From positions 1 to 22,277 of the forward strand of contig DASVDC010000131.1 in NCBI GenBank assembly GCA_036381275.1: a DNA stretch of 22,277 bases, written 5' to 3'. The translations under genes and the position numbers were made by a program. Shown piece after piece: positions 1 to 7,911 of this stretch. Below the pieces are notes generated by a model, which ran no database searches, was not told the origin of the DNA, and was given only the letters and a program-made list of their open reading frames with translations. Source of the stretch: UBA7803 sp036381275. GTDB taxonomy: Bacteria > Pseudomonadota > Gammaproteobacteria > Pseudomonadales > Azotimanducaceae. Within the stretch, counting starts at the first letter, position 1; every line of letters begins with the position of its first letter.

Positions 1-355
1 ATTGCGCCGTGCGGGCCGCTTCGCAGGCGGCGCGCCGCTCGTCACGCCGTTCGGCAGCCTCGCGCGCCGCGCGTGCCCGCTCCTGCGCCGCCGCCTCCCG
101 CCCGGCGCGCTGCTGGCGTTCCAGTTCTTCGAGCAGATGCCGCTCCGCGTCGCTGAGCGGAGGGATCACCACCGTATCGAGCGGATCGAGCACGACCGGC
201 GTGCCTCCGTTCGGGCACGGGAACTGGCTGAAGCGCGGCGCGCTGTTCGCGGCGTCGCATCGATAGATGGCGGCATCGGCCGCGACGGCCGGGCCGAGCG
301 CGGCCGCGGCGAGCGCCAGGGCCCGGAGCCGGTGGCGGTGGTCGGCGGTTCGCAT
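1..355 (-). CDS. DUF4124-like periplasmic protein, partial (3' end off window)
   Basis: The frame opens at an ATG at 355 and runs without a stop to the left edge, giving 118 visible residues. The N-terminus is basic (MRTADHRHRLR), followed by an Ala/Leu-rich core and an AVA-AD signal-peptidase site near residue 25. The mature protein starts with IYRC, then RFSQFPCPNGG about 12 residues later. This spacing of Tyr-x-Cys and Pro-Cys is typical of DUF4124 domains, small periplasmic modules of unknown function. From about residue 70 the chain becomes an Ala/Arg/Glu-rich segment that looks helical or coiled-coil (ELERQQRAGREAAAQERARA). No good Shine-Dalgarno precedes the ATG, so the start is less certain than the frame. 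It lies 126 bp downstream of cysteine synthase on the same strand, with a hairpin between them, so it may be a separate unit. Confidence 0.7.
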   Translation of the reverse strand, partial: MRTADHRHRLRALALAAAALGPAVAADAAIYRCDAANSAPRFSQFPCPNGGTPVVLDPLDTVVIPPLSDAERHLLEELERQQRAGREAAAQERARAAREAAERRDERRAACEAARTAQ

Positions 356-434
356 GGCGTCAGCATGCAGCGATGCCGCCCGACCCGGCAGCGGCCGCGT
401 CTGACCGCGTCGTAGGAGACGGTGCCTCGGCGGT

Positions 435-470
435 GCCGGACGGTGTCCTTTTCGGGGTCGGCCGTCCGGC
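435..470 (-). terminator. Candidate hairpin after cysteine synthase
   Basis: A 9-bp perfect inverted repeat (GCCGGACGG at 435-443 and CCGTCCGGC at 462-470) with an 18-base loop lies 12 bp past the cysteine synthase stop. Its position suggests a transcription terminator, but there is no T-run after the stem, so a classical rho-independent terminator is not shown. Confidence 0.35.
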
Positions 471-481
471 CGAACGGGCGG

Positions 482-1435
482 CTACTGCTCGGCGAGCCAG
501 TCGTCGTCCGAGCCGTCGCTGATCCCTTCGAACAGGAACGTCGACAGATAGCGCTCCCCGGTGTCCGGCAGCATCACGCAGAACACGCTGCCCGCCGGCG
601 CCTGCTCGGCTTCGCTGAGCGCGGCCGCGAGCGTCGCGCCGGCGGACACGCCGACGAAGATGCCTTCCTTCTGCGCCAGCGCGAGCGCGGTGTCGCGGGC
701 CACGACCTGGTTGACCGGCACGATCTTGTCGCCGATCTCGCGGTCGAGCACCTTCGGAATGAAGTCCGGCGTCCACCCCTGGATCATGTGCGGGTTCCAT
801 TCCTTGCCGGCGAGCAGCGAGGCCTGCTCGGGTTCCGCGACGATGATCCGGATGTCCGGCCGCGCCGCCTTCAGCACGCGGCCGGCGCCGCTCAGCGTGC
901 CGCCGGTGCCCCAGCCGGTGACCCAGAAGTCGAGCCGCTCGCCGGCGAAGTCGCGCAGGATCTCCGGGCCGGTGGTGGACGCGTGGTACGCGGGATTGGC
1001 CGGGTTCTCGAACTGCCGGGCGAGGAACCAGCCGTACTTGGCGGCGAGCTCTTCGGCCTTCCGCACCATCCCGGTGCCGCGTTCGGCCGCGGGCGTCAGG
1101 ATCACCTTCGCGCCGAGCGCACGCATGATCTTGCGGCGCTCGACCGAGAACGACTCCGCCATCGTCGCGACGAACGGATGGCCGGTGGCGGCGCAGACCA
1201 TCGCCAGCGCGATCCCGGTGTTGCCCGAGGTGGCTTCCACCACCGTCTGTCCGGGCTTCAGCGCACCCGAGTCTTCGGCGTCCTTGATGATCGCGTAGGC
1301 CAGCCGGTCCTTGACCGACGCCATCGGGTTGAACGCCTCGACCTTGACGTACAGCGTCACGTGGTCCGGACCGAGCCGATTCAGGCGCACGATCGGGGTG
1401 TTGCCGATGGTCTGCAGAATGTTGTCGTAGATCAT
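482..1435 (-). CDS. cysK: Cysteine synthase (O-acetylserine sulfhydrylase), PLP-dependent
   Basis: A 317-residue cytoplasmic enzyme of the fold-type II PLP family. It would make L-cysteine from O-acetylserine and sulfide. The N-terminus has IGNTPIVRLNRL, as in CysK. The PLP Schiff-base lysine is K42 in NPMASVKDRLA. The substrate loop EATSGNTGIALA lies near residues 68-79, and the PLP-phosphate loop is GTGGTLSG near 177-184. The length matches bacterial CysK/CysM. The ATG at 1435 is preceded by GGAG about 13 bases upstream, a long but usable spacing. It follows the alpha/beta hydrolase by 37 bp on the same strand, so the two are probably cotranscribed. No serine acetyltransferase gene is in the window. 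CysM, or a cystathionine beta-synthase-like member lacking the regulatory domain, remains possible; the CysK/CysM distinction was not tested. Confidence 0.93.
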   Translation of the reverse strand: MIYDNILQTIGNTPIVRLNRLGPDHVTLYVKVEAFNPMASVKDRLAYAIIKDAEDSGALKPGQTVVEATSGNTGIALAMVCAATGHPFVATMAESFSVERRKIMRALGAKVILTPAAERGTGMVRKAEELAAKYGWFLARQFENPANPAYHASTTGPEILRDFAGERLDFWVTGWGTGGTLSGAGRVLKAARPDIRIIVAEPEQASLLAGKEWNPHMIQGWTPDFIPKVLDREIGDKIVPVNQVVARDTALALAQKEGIFVGVSAGATLAAALSEAEQAPAGSVFCVMLPDTGERYLSTFLFEGISDGSDDDWLAEQ

Positions 1436-1472
1436 GGGTCGCTCGCTCCGAACGCTTGTGTGAGTGGGAATG

Positions 1473-2396
1473 TCAGCCGAGGTGCGCGCGCAGCGCGGCC
1501 ACCGCTTCGTCGAGGGCCGGCCGCGCGGCGGCCACGGCTTCCTGCATGCCGAAGAAGCCGTGGATCAGCCCGTCGTAGCGGGTGAGCTCGACCGGCACGC
1601 CGGCGCGCTCGAGCGCGGCCGCGTAGGCCTCGCCCTCGTCGCGCAGCGGATCGTACTCGGCGGTCTGCACCAGCGCGGGCGGCAGCCCCTCGAACGAGCG
1701 TGCGCGCAGCGGCGCCGCGTACGGCTCCTCGCGCTGGGCCGGATCCGGTACGTACTGATCCCAGAACCACTGCATCCCGCGGCGGCTCAGCAGATAGCCT
1801 TCGCCGTTCTCGCGGTACGAAGCGGTGTCGAAATCGGCGGCGGTGACCGGATAGATCAGGAGCTGAAACGCGAGCGACGGTCCGCCCCGGTCGCGCGCCA
1901 TCAGCGTCACCGCTGCGGCGAGGTTGCCGCCGGCGCTGTCGCCGCCGACCGCCAGGCGCGACGCGTCGATGCCGAGCTCGCCCGCGTGCGCCGCAACCCA
2001 GGCGGTGGCCGCATAGCAATCCTCCGCCGCGCCGGGGTAGGTGGTCTCGGGCGCGCGCCGGTAGTGCACGGCCACGACCCGCACGCCGGCGCCGCGGCAC
2101 AGGCGCCGGCAGGTTTCGTCGTGGCTGTCGAGGTCACCGATCACCCAGCCGCCGCCGTGAAAGTAGACGAGGCCGCCCGTCGGCGCGGGGGCGTCCGGCG
2201 TGTAGATGCGCAGGTCCAGGTCCTGCTCCGGACCGGCGATGCGCCGATTCGTCACGTCGGCCACCGGCGTCGGCACCGCCGGCGGCGGCGTGAGCTGGAG
2301 CTGACGCGCTTCCTCCGGCGTCAGATCGGCCAGATCCTTCATGCCGAGGCTTTCCAGCATGTCGAGGACTCGTCGGGTATCCGGATCGAGCGCCAC
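1473..2396 (-). CDS. Alpha/beta hydrolase, hormone-sensitive lipase (HSL) family esterase
   Basis: A 307-residue protein with the complete signature of the bacterial HSL/esterase family (Abhydrolase_3). The oxyanion-hole motif is HGGGW at residues 80-84. The nucleophile elbow is GDSAGGN with S154. The likely acid is D249 in EYDPLRDEG and the histidine is H279 in LIHGFF. The first 45 residues look like the usual cap region. There is no signal peptide, so it is probably cytoplasmic and hydrolyses short- to medium-chain esters; the natural substrate cannot be read from sequence. The start is GTG at 2396, supported by GGGAGT about 7-12 bases upstream. It lies 81 bp downstream of the P1 peptidase gene and 37 bp upstream of cysteine synthase, all on the same strand. 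Confidence 0.92.
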   Translation of the reverse strand: MALDPDTRRVLDMLESLGMKDLADLTPEEARQLQLTPPPAVPTPVADVTNRRIAGPEQDLDLRIYTPDAPAPTGGLVYFHGGGWVIGDLDSHDETCRRLCRGAGVRVVAVHYRRAPETTYPGAAEDCYAATAWVAAHAGELGIDASRLAVGGDSAGGNLAAAVTLMARDRGGPSLAFQLLIYPVTAADFDTASYRENGEGYLLSRRGMQWFWDQYVPDPAQREEPYAAPLRARSFEGLPPALVQTAEYDPLRDEGEAYAAALERAGVPVELTRYDGLIHGFFGMQEAVAAARPALDEAVAALRAHLG

Positions 2397-2477
2397 GGTG
2401 AGACTCCCGTACGGGTGGGAGCGCCACCTTAACCCAGCGCCGCGACCGCGGGAAGCGACGCCCGCAGACGGCCGCCG

Positions 2478-3713
2478 TCAGTCGATCCGGCCGGGCGGCA
2501 GGTGTGAGCCCCAGTAAAGGCTGTTGTACTTGCGCAGGATGCGCAGCACCTCGTCCTGCGGGATCGCCTGCAGCGTGCCGCGGCTGCTGGTCACCGCGGT
2601 GGCGGTGAACAACGCGTTGTACACCGCCTCCTCGGTGGCCTCCGCCGTCGCGGCGAACAGCGGCGACAGCGCGGGATTGGGCAGCGTCGAGACCTGCACC
2701 GGCCCTTCGGCAAAGCGCGGATGACGGACGTCGGGATGGGTGGAGAACGCGATCACGTAGTCGCCGGAGCCGTTGTGCGCGAACGAGCCGGTGCGCGCGA
2801 GACCCATGATCGCGCGCTCGGACAGCCGGCGGAGGTTTCGCGACTGGAGCGGCGCGTCGGTGGCGAGCACGATGATGATCGAGCCGTCCTCCGCGTCGCG
2901 CGGCGGCGGATCGTCGGTCAGGCTGCGGCCGGCCGTGGGCCTCTGAAGGCTGAGCGCGTGCTGGTACGGGAAGCGTTCCAGCTCCCGCCCGACCGGGGCG
3001 CTGTTGATCGTCAGGTTGCCGCCGAAGTTGGTCTGCACGAGCACGCCCACGGTCCAGCCGCCGAGGCTGCGGGGGAGCTTGCGCGAGCTGGTGCCGATGC
3101 CGCCCTTCCAGCCGAACGCCTGGGTGCCGGTGCCGGCGCCGATGGTGCCTTCCAGCACCGGCCCGTCGTGGGCGCCGTTCAGCGCCTCGTACACGTGCTC
3201 GAGCCCGACCGGGTCCGCCCACATGTTGTTGACCCGCGAGTCGTTCACCTCGCCGACCACCGGGTTCACCGTCTCCTCGCCGATGTCCTGCTGGTCGTAG
3301 ACCCAGGAGACCAGGCCCTGCGCGGCGCGCCAGACGCACAGCGTGCAGGTGAGCAGGATCGGCGTCTCGAGCTCGCCGAGCTCGCGCACCTGAGTGGCAC
3401 CGATCATCTTGCCGTAGCCGTTGCCGACGTGGATCCAGGCCGGTATCGGATGCGTGAACAGGTTGCCGCGCGCCGGCACGATCGCGGTGACGCCGGTACG
3501 GATGTCGTCGCCTTTGATGATGGTGGAGTGCCCGACCCGGACACCCTTCACGTCCGTGATCGCGTTGTACTCGCCGGTGGGAAACACCCCGACCGCAATA
3601 CCGAGATCCCGGGCACGCTCGGGTGCCGCGCGAGCGTCCGGCGCGGAGGCGAGCCCCGCGAGCACGGTCACCGCCAGCGCCAGCGCGATCGCCGGCAACC
3701 GTCGACTCTGCAT
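2478..3713 (-). CDS. P1/DmpA-family N-terminal-nucleophile aminopeptidase (peptidase S58), exported
   Basis: A 411-residue protein with a signal peptide (MQSRRLPAIALALAVTVLAG, cleavage near ARA-AP at 29-30), so it is likely periplasmic. The body matches the P1/DmpA/BapA family: NAITDVKGVRVGHSTI near residues 50-65, GTQAFGWKGGIGTSS near 196-210, and EDGSIIIVLATDAPL. In DmpA, autocleavage before the Ser of this Gly-Ser motif exposes the catalytic nucleophile; here it would be G277-S278. Family members release N-terminal D- or L-amino acids or beta-peptides. A predicted Sec signal suggests a role on extracytoplasmic peptides. The ATG at 3713 has GAGGAG and GGGGA sequences upstream. It sits 36 bp behind the DUF6249-type gene on the same strand. 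The exact peptide substrate is unknown. Confidence 0.9.
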   Translation of the reverse strand: MQSRRLPAIALALAVTVLAGLASAPDARAAPERARDLGIAVGVFPTGEYNAITDVKGVRVGHSTIIKGDDIRTGVTAIVPARGNLFTHPIPAWIHVGNGYGKMIGATQVRELGELETPILLTCTLCVWRAAQGLVSWVYDQQDIGEETVNPVVGEVNDSRVNNMWADPVGLEHVYEALNGAHDGPVLEGTIGAGTGTQAFGWKGGIGTSSRKLPRSLGGWTVGVLVQTNFGGNLTINSAPVGRELERFPYQHALSLQRPTAGRSLTDDPPPRDAEDGSIIIVLATDAPLQSRNLRRLSERAIMGLARTGSFAHNGSGDYVIAFSTHPDVRHPRFAEGPVQVSTLPNPALSPLFAATAEATEEAVYNALFTATAVTSSRGTLQAIPQDEVLRILRKYNSLYWGSHLPPGRID

Positions 3714-3749
3714 ACGATTCCCCGCTCCTCGACGACGAAGGACGAGAGT

Positions 3750-4130
3750 CTAACCCGTGCCCGCGCGCTCGCGGCGCCGTTCGGCGCTGCGGTTCGGGTC
3801 GAAGCGCCACAGCGCGAGGTGAGCGAGACCGAGCATCAGCGGGAACGCGGCGACGCCGTACAGCTCCACCGTGTCCATCAGCCACGCGCAGACGGCCAGG
3901 GCGGCGGCCAGCGCGAAGGCGATCACGCCGCGGCGCAGGTCCCGATTGCCGCCGGGCGGCTCGTCGGCAACCGCGGCGAGGAACTCCGGCGTCAGCTCGC
4001 GGCCGCTCTCGAGCGCGCGTCGCAAGGTGAGCTGGACTTCCTGACGTGCCCGGTAGCGCAAGTAGAACGCCACGCACAGCACGAGGCCGGTGATCACGAA
4101 CAGAATGATCGGAATCAGCTCCTCCGTCAT
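3750..4130 (-). CDS. DUF6249-like small membrane protein
   Basis: A 126-residue protein starting at the ATG at 4130, chosen over an upstream in-frame ATG at 4286 because CAGGAGAT lies just upstream and the hydrophobic segment then begins at the N-terminus. There is one membrane helix near residues 5-20 (LIPIILFVITGLVLCVAFYL), then a charged segment (RYRARQEVQLTLRRALESGRELTPEFLA). Two further helices follow (VIAFALAAALAVCAWLM and VAAFPLMLGLAHLALW), and the tail is basic. This layout of an N-terminal helix, an amphipathic linker with a G-x-E-L-T-P-E motif and paired C-terminal helices is what I recall for the DUF6249 family. No function is known. The 258-bp gap between it and the divergent lipoprotein gene must contain the promoters, but I could not identify convincing -35/-10 pairs there. 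Confidence 0.75.
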   Translation of the reverse strand: MTEELIPIILFVITGLVLCVAFYLRYRARQEVQLTLRRALESGRELTPEFLAAVADEPPGGNRDLRRGVIAFALAAALAVCAWLMDTVELYGVAAFPLMLGLAHLALWRFDPNRSAERRRERAGTG

Positions 4131-4388
4131 GCGCGATCTCCTGTCGGTCGCTTCCGAATCGAGATACCCACGGCACGCGAACGGTTGCATCGACGGTGGC
4201 GCGTCGGTTGGTGCACCTCGCCGAATAGTGGTGAATCGCGCCGCCGGCGGTGAGCTTGGCAGCGCCGGGCCGATCGTACAAGCCACTGTTTTCCAAACGA
4301 AATCGATGAGCCGGTGGAGATGGCATCGCGGTTGCTCCGCTTTGCCCGCTGCGAGCGGGAGGGGCGGCGCGAACCAGGATGTCTGAAG

Positions 4389-4655
4389 ATGCAGACCGGC
4401 TCACGTACCTCCGTCAATGAAACTCTGCGGCGCCGTGCGCTGCTGATCGGGCTGCTGCTCGCCTCGGCCGGCTGCGCCGCCGCCCCCGCGCCGAGCTCGC
4501 TCGACGCGCGTCTGAACGACCAGGCCCGGCGGCTGACGATGCATTGCTACTGGCAGCTCGAAGGCGAGCGCATGGTGCTGGGCGGCATGTACGTCTACCA
4601 GGCGTGCCGCGATTGGGCGCGCGACGTCGTGCATCCGGCGGGCCCGACGCGCTAG
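4389..4655 (+). CDS. Small predicted lipoprotein of unknown function
   Basis: An 88-residue protein with a basic N-terminus, a hydrophobic stretch (ALLIGLLLASAG) and a cysteine at residue 29 in S-A-G-C, compatible with a lipobox for signal peptidase II, though the -3 Ser is not the preferred residue. The mature part is about 60 residues and carries two more cysteines (HCYW and QACRDW), which could form a disulfide in the periplasm. The start at 4389 gives a normal lipoprotein n-region; an in-frame ATG at 4314 would add 25 unlikely residues. The Shine-Dalgarno is weak (AGGA about 11 bases upstream). It lies 87 bp before gamma-glutamyltransferase on the same strand. I do not recognise a family. 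Confidence 0.6.
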   Translation: MQTGSRTSVNETLRRRALLIGLLLASAGCAAAPAPSSLDARLNDQARRLTMHCYWQLEGERMVLGGMYVYQACRDWARDVVHPAGPTR

Positions 4656-4742
4656 CTCGCTCGGCACGCGCCTCGGCCTTGCAATGGCGGGGAGCGTTCA
4701 CGACCATTGACCGCTTCGTGAACGTCTCCCCCGAGGTCCAGC

Positions 4743-6434
4743 GTGCCCGTTCCTTTCGCTCGTCTGCTCACGTTCCTCATTGCCCTGCTGCTCGCGCTGC
4801 CCGCGTCGGCGGCGAACGCGCCCATCGTCGCCGAGCACGGCATGGTGGTCTCCCAGCAGGCGATCGCGTCGCAGGTCGGCGTGGACGTGCTGAAGGACGG
4901 CGGCAACGCGATCGACGCGGCGGTGGCCACGGCGTTCGCGCTGGCGGTGACCCACCCCGCGGCCGGCAACATCGGCGGGGGCGGATTTCTCGTCTACCGC
5001 CCGGCGGACGGCGCCGCGGTCACCTACGATTTTCGCGAGACGGCGCCGGCCGATGCGCATCCCGAGATGTGGCTCGAGAACGGGGAGTACAGTTTCCGCC
5101 GGCACCACATGAGCCATCTGTCGGTGGGCGTGCCGGGCACCGTCGCCGGCCTGTACATGGCCTGGCAGGACGCCGGCCGGCTGCCCTGGAAACGTCTCGT
5201 CGAGCCGGCGATCGAGCTCGCCCGCGACGGCTTCACCGTGAGCCACGGCCTCGCCGCGTCGCTCGAGCGGGCGCTGCCGCTGTTCCAGCCGCATCCCGCG
5301 TCGATGGCGCAGTTCACCAACGACGGGCGTCCGTACCGCGCCGGGGACCGGCTGGTGCAGAAGGATCTGGCGAGGACGCTGCGCCGCATTGCCAACAAGG
5401 GCCCGGACGGATTCTACCGGGGCCGCACCGCGGAGCTGATCGTCGAGGAGATGGCCCGCGGCGGCGGCCTGATCACCGAAGCGGATCTCGCCGACTACCG
5501 GGCGAAGCGGCGTGACCCGGTGCGCGGCAGCTACCGCGGCTACGAGGTGATCTCGATGCCGCCGCCGAGCTCCGGCGGGGTCACGTTGATCCAGATGCTG
5601 AACGTGCTCGAAGGCTACGACCTCGCGCGGCTCGGCTTCGGCACCCGGGACACGCTGCACCGCATGGCCGAATCGATGCGCCGCGCCTACGCGGATCGCG
5701 CGCGCTACCTCGGCGATCCGGACTTCAATCCCGAGATGCCGGTGCCGATGCTGTTGTCCAAGGAGTACGCGGCGCAGCAGCGGGCGAGCATCGATCCGGA
5801 GAAGGCATCGGTCTCCACGGTGGGCCAGTGGAGCTGGCCGGCGGAGAGCGCCGAGACCACGCACCTGTCGGTGGTCGACGCCGAGCGCAACGCGGTGGCT
5901 CTTACCTATACTCTGGAATGGAGCTATGGTTCGGGCATCGTGGTGCCCGGAGGCGGGTTTCTGCTGAACAACGAGCTGGGCGACTTCAACGCCGCCCCCG
6001 GACTGACCGACGAGCGCGGTCTGATCGGCACCCCGGCGAATCTCGCGCGGCCGGGCAAGCGTCCCCTGTCCAGCATGACTCCGACCATCGTCACCCGCGA
6101 CGGCGAGCTGTTCATGGTGACCGGCTCGCCGGGCGGGCGGACCATCATCAACACCGTCCTGCAGACCATCGTCAACGTCGTCGACCACGGCATGAACGCG
6201 CAGACCGCCGTGGACGCGGGACGTATCCACCATCAGTGGCTGCCCGATACCCTGGAGTACGAGCAGCACGGGTTCTCCCTCGACAGCCTGAACGGGCTGC
6301 GTGCGCTCGGGCATCGGCTCGAGGAGCAGGAGCGCCAGGGCGCGGCGGCGGTGATCGTGGTCGATCGCGCCGAGGGCGTGCTCGAGGGCGGTGTGGATCG
6401 TCGGGTGCCGGATGGAGGCGCGATCGGCTACTGA
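4743..6434 (+). CDS. ggt: Gamma-glutamyltransferase, periplasmic, autoprocessing
   Basis: A 563-residue Ntn-hydrolase precursor. It would cleave or transfer the gamma-glutamyl group of glutathione and related compounds in the periplasm. The signal peptide ends near PASA-AN (residue 24). The large-subunit motif GGNAIDAAVATAFALAV is followed by GNIGGGGF and by DFRETAP, whose R98 aligns with E. coli R114. Autocleavage is expected at E371-T372 within ETTHLSVVD, making T372 the catalytic residue. The small subunit has LLNNELGDFN, KRPLSSMTP and SPGGRTIINTVLQ. At positions matching E. coli N411 and Q430 this protein has E392 and E411, a pattern I recall from Bacillus-type enzymes, so substrate contacts may differ from E. 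coli. The start is GTG at 4743 with GAGG about 8 bases upstream. The next gene follows after 3 bp. Confidence 0.93.
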   Translation: MPVPFARLLTFLIALLLALPASAANAPIVAEHGMVVSQQAIASQVGVDVLKDGGNAIDAAVATAFALAVTHPAAGNIGGGGFLVYRPADGAAVTYDFRETAPADAHPEMWLENGEYSFRRHHMSHLSVGVPGTVAGLYMAWQDAGRLPWKRLVEPAIELARDGFTVSHGLAASLERALPLFQPHPASMAQFTNDGRPYRAGDRLVQKDLARTLRRIANKGPDGFYRGRTAELIVEEMARGGGLITEADLADYRAKRRDPVRGSYRGYEVISMPPPSSGGVTLIQMLNVLEGYDLARLGFGTRDTLHRMAESMRRAYADRARYLGDPDFNPEMPVPMLLSKEYAAQQRASIDPEKASVSTVGQWSWPAESAETTHLSVVDAERNAVALTYTLEWSYGSGIVVPGGGFLLNNELGDFNAAPGLTDERGLIGTPANLARPGKRPLSSMTPTIVTRDGELFMVTGSPGGRTIINTVLQTIVNVVDHGMNAQTAVDAGRIHHQWLPDTLEYEQHGFSLDSLNGLRALGHRLEEQERQGAAAVIVVDRAEGVLEGGVDRRVPDGGAIGY

Positions 6435-6437
6435 ACC

Positions 6438-7904
6438 ATGAACATACTGCTGGTGGTGAACGACCTGAAGGACTGGCCCCTGGAGATCCCCGGGGTGTCG
6501 GTGGTCCCGGCGCGTTCCTATCTGACCGACCAGAAGTACTTCGACAACCGGGCGGCCAAGGTCTTCAACCTCTGCCGCTCGCACAAGTACCAGAGCGCCG
6601 GCTACTACGTGTCGCTGCTCGCCGCCGCGCGCGGCCACCACCCGATCCCGAGTCTGTCGACGCTGCAGGACCTGCGCAGCCGCCCGGTCGCGCGGGTGCT
6701 CTCGGAAGACCTGGAAGACATGATCCAGAAGTCGCTGCGGCACGAGACGGGCCCGCAGTTCGCGCTCGACGTGCTGTTCGGACGCACCTCCGAGCCGAAA
6801 CTCGACAATCTGGCGTGGAACCTGTACAGCCTGTTCGAGGCGCCGCTGCTCCGGGTCGAGTTCCTGCTGAAAGCGGGCGAGTGGCAGCTTCGGCGCATCA
6901 AGGCGCTCGGCGCGAGCGAGCTGTCACCGGTGCAGCACGACTTCGTGCTGCAGGCCGCGTCGGAATACTTCTCGGTGAAGCGCCGGCGCGCGCGCAAGAA
7001 GCCGCAGTCGCGCTACGACCTCGCGATCCTGCACGATCCGAAGGAGGCGATGCCGCCCTCCAACAAGCGCGCGCTGGCGCGCTTCGAGTCGGCGGCGGAG
7101 GCGCTCGACATGGGCGTGGAGCGCATCACCAAGGAGGACGCCGGGCGCCTCGCCGAGTTCGACGCGCTGTTCATCCGCGAGACCACGGCGGTGAACCACC
7201 ACACGTTCCGGATGGCGCGCCGCGCGCAGGCGGAAGGTCTGGTGGTGATCGACGATCCGGACTCGATCCTGAAGTGCACCAACAAGGTGTATCTGGCGGA
7301 GCTGCTCGCGCGGCACAAGGTGCCGAGCCCGAAGACCATGATCGTCCACGCCGGCAACGTGGACGACATCGTCAAGACCCTCGGCATCCCGGTGGTGCTG
7401 AAGCGGCCCGATTCGAGCTTCTCCGCCGGCGTCATCAAGGTGGACCGCGAGGCCGACATCCGCGACCGGGTGCGGGAGGCGCTCGAGAAGTCCGAGCTGA
7501 TCGTCGCGCAGGAGTTCGTGCCCACCGACTACGACTGGCGAGTCGGCGTGATCGACGGACGGCCGATCTACGTCAGCAAGTACTACATGGCGCGCCGGCA
7601 CTGGCAGATCGTGCGGCGCGACGCGAACGGCGCGACCGTGGAGGGTACCGCGGACACCATCGCGGTGGAGGATGCGCCGCAGGACGTCGTGCAGATCGCG
7701 CTGAAGGCGGCGAACCTGATCGGCAAGGGACTCTACGGCGTCGACCTGAAGCAGGTCGGCAGCAAGATCTACGTGATCGAGATCAACGACAACCCCAGCA
7801 TCGACGCGGGCTACGAGGATGCGGTGCGCAAGGGCGATCTGTACCGCGACATCATGAGCGTGATCCTCGCCCGTATCGAGCGCGCGAAACGCGGGCCGGC
7901 CTAG
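6438..7904 (+). CDS. RimK-like ATP-grasp ligase with RLAN N-terminal domain
   Basis: A 488-residue cytoplasmic protein. Residues 1-150 match my recollection of the RLAN domain found N-terminal to some RimK-like ligases (NRAAKVFNLCRSHKYQSAGYYVS near 37-59). The C-terminal ATP-grasp domain covers roughly 280-485. It includes CTNKVYLAELLARH, the lysine-containing strand VVLKRPDSSFSAGV, YDWRVGVIDG, and the metal-binding residues D436 (YGVDLK), E448 and N450 (IEINDNPS). RimK-type enzymes join an amino acid, often glutamate, to a carboxylate through an acyl phosphate; the substrate here is unknown. It starts 3 bp after the gamma-glutamyltransferase stop, so the two are almost certainly one operon. 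The stop codon lies in the loop of a 7-bp hairpin and overlaps the tail of the convergent gene. Confidence 0.88.
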   Translation: MNILLVVNDLKDWPLEIPGVSVVPARSYLTDQKYFDNRAAKVFNLCRSHKYQSAGYYVSLLAAARGHHPIPSLSTLQDLRSRPVARVLSEDLEDMIQKSLRHETGPQFALDVLFGRTSEPKLDNLAWNLYSLFEAPLLRVEFLLKAGEWQLRRIKALGASELSPVQHDFVLQAASEYFSVKRRRARKKPQSRYDLAILHDPKEAMPPSNKRALARFESAAEALDMGVERITKEDAGRLAEFDALFIRETTAVNHHTFRMARRAQAEGLVVIDDPDSILKCTNKVYLAELLARHKVPSPKTMIVHAGNVDDIVKTLGIPVVLKRPDSSFSAGVIKVDREADIRDRVREALEKSELIVAQEFVPTDYDWRVGVIDGRPIYVSKYYMARRHWQIVRRDANGATVEGTADTIAVEDAPQDVVQIALKAANLIGKGLYGVDLKQVGSKIYVIEINDNPSIDAGYEDAVRKGDLYRDIMSVILARIERAKRGPA

Positions 7905-7911
7905 CGGCCCG
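7892..7911. terminator. Short palindrome at the ligase stop codon
   Basis: CGGGCCG (7892-7898) and CGGCCCG (7905-7911) form a 7-bp stem with a 6-base loop that contains the overlapping convergent stop codons in CTAG. It may help terminate transcription from both sides. No T-run is visible. Confidence 0.3.

Noticed and set aside
4131..4388. Promoter or riboswitch in the divergent gap before the lipoprotein
   Set aside because: TTGGCA near 4255 lacks a matching -10 box, and no structured leader could be supported by eye.
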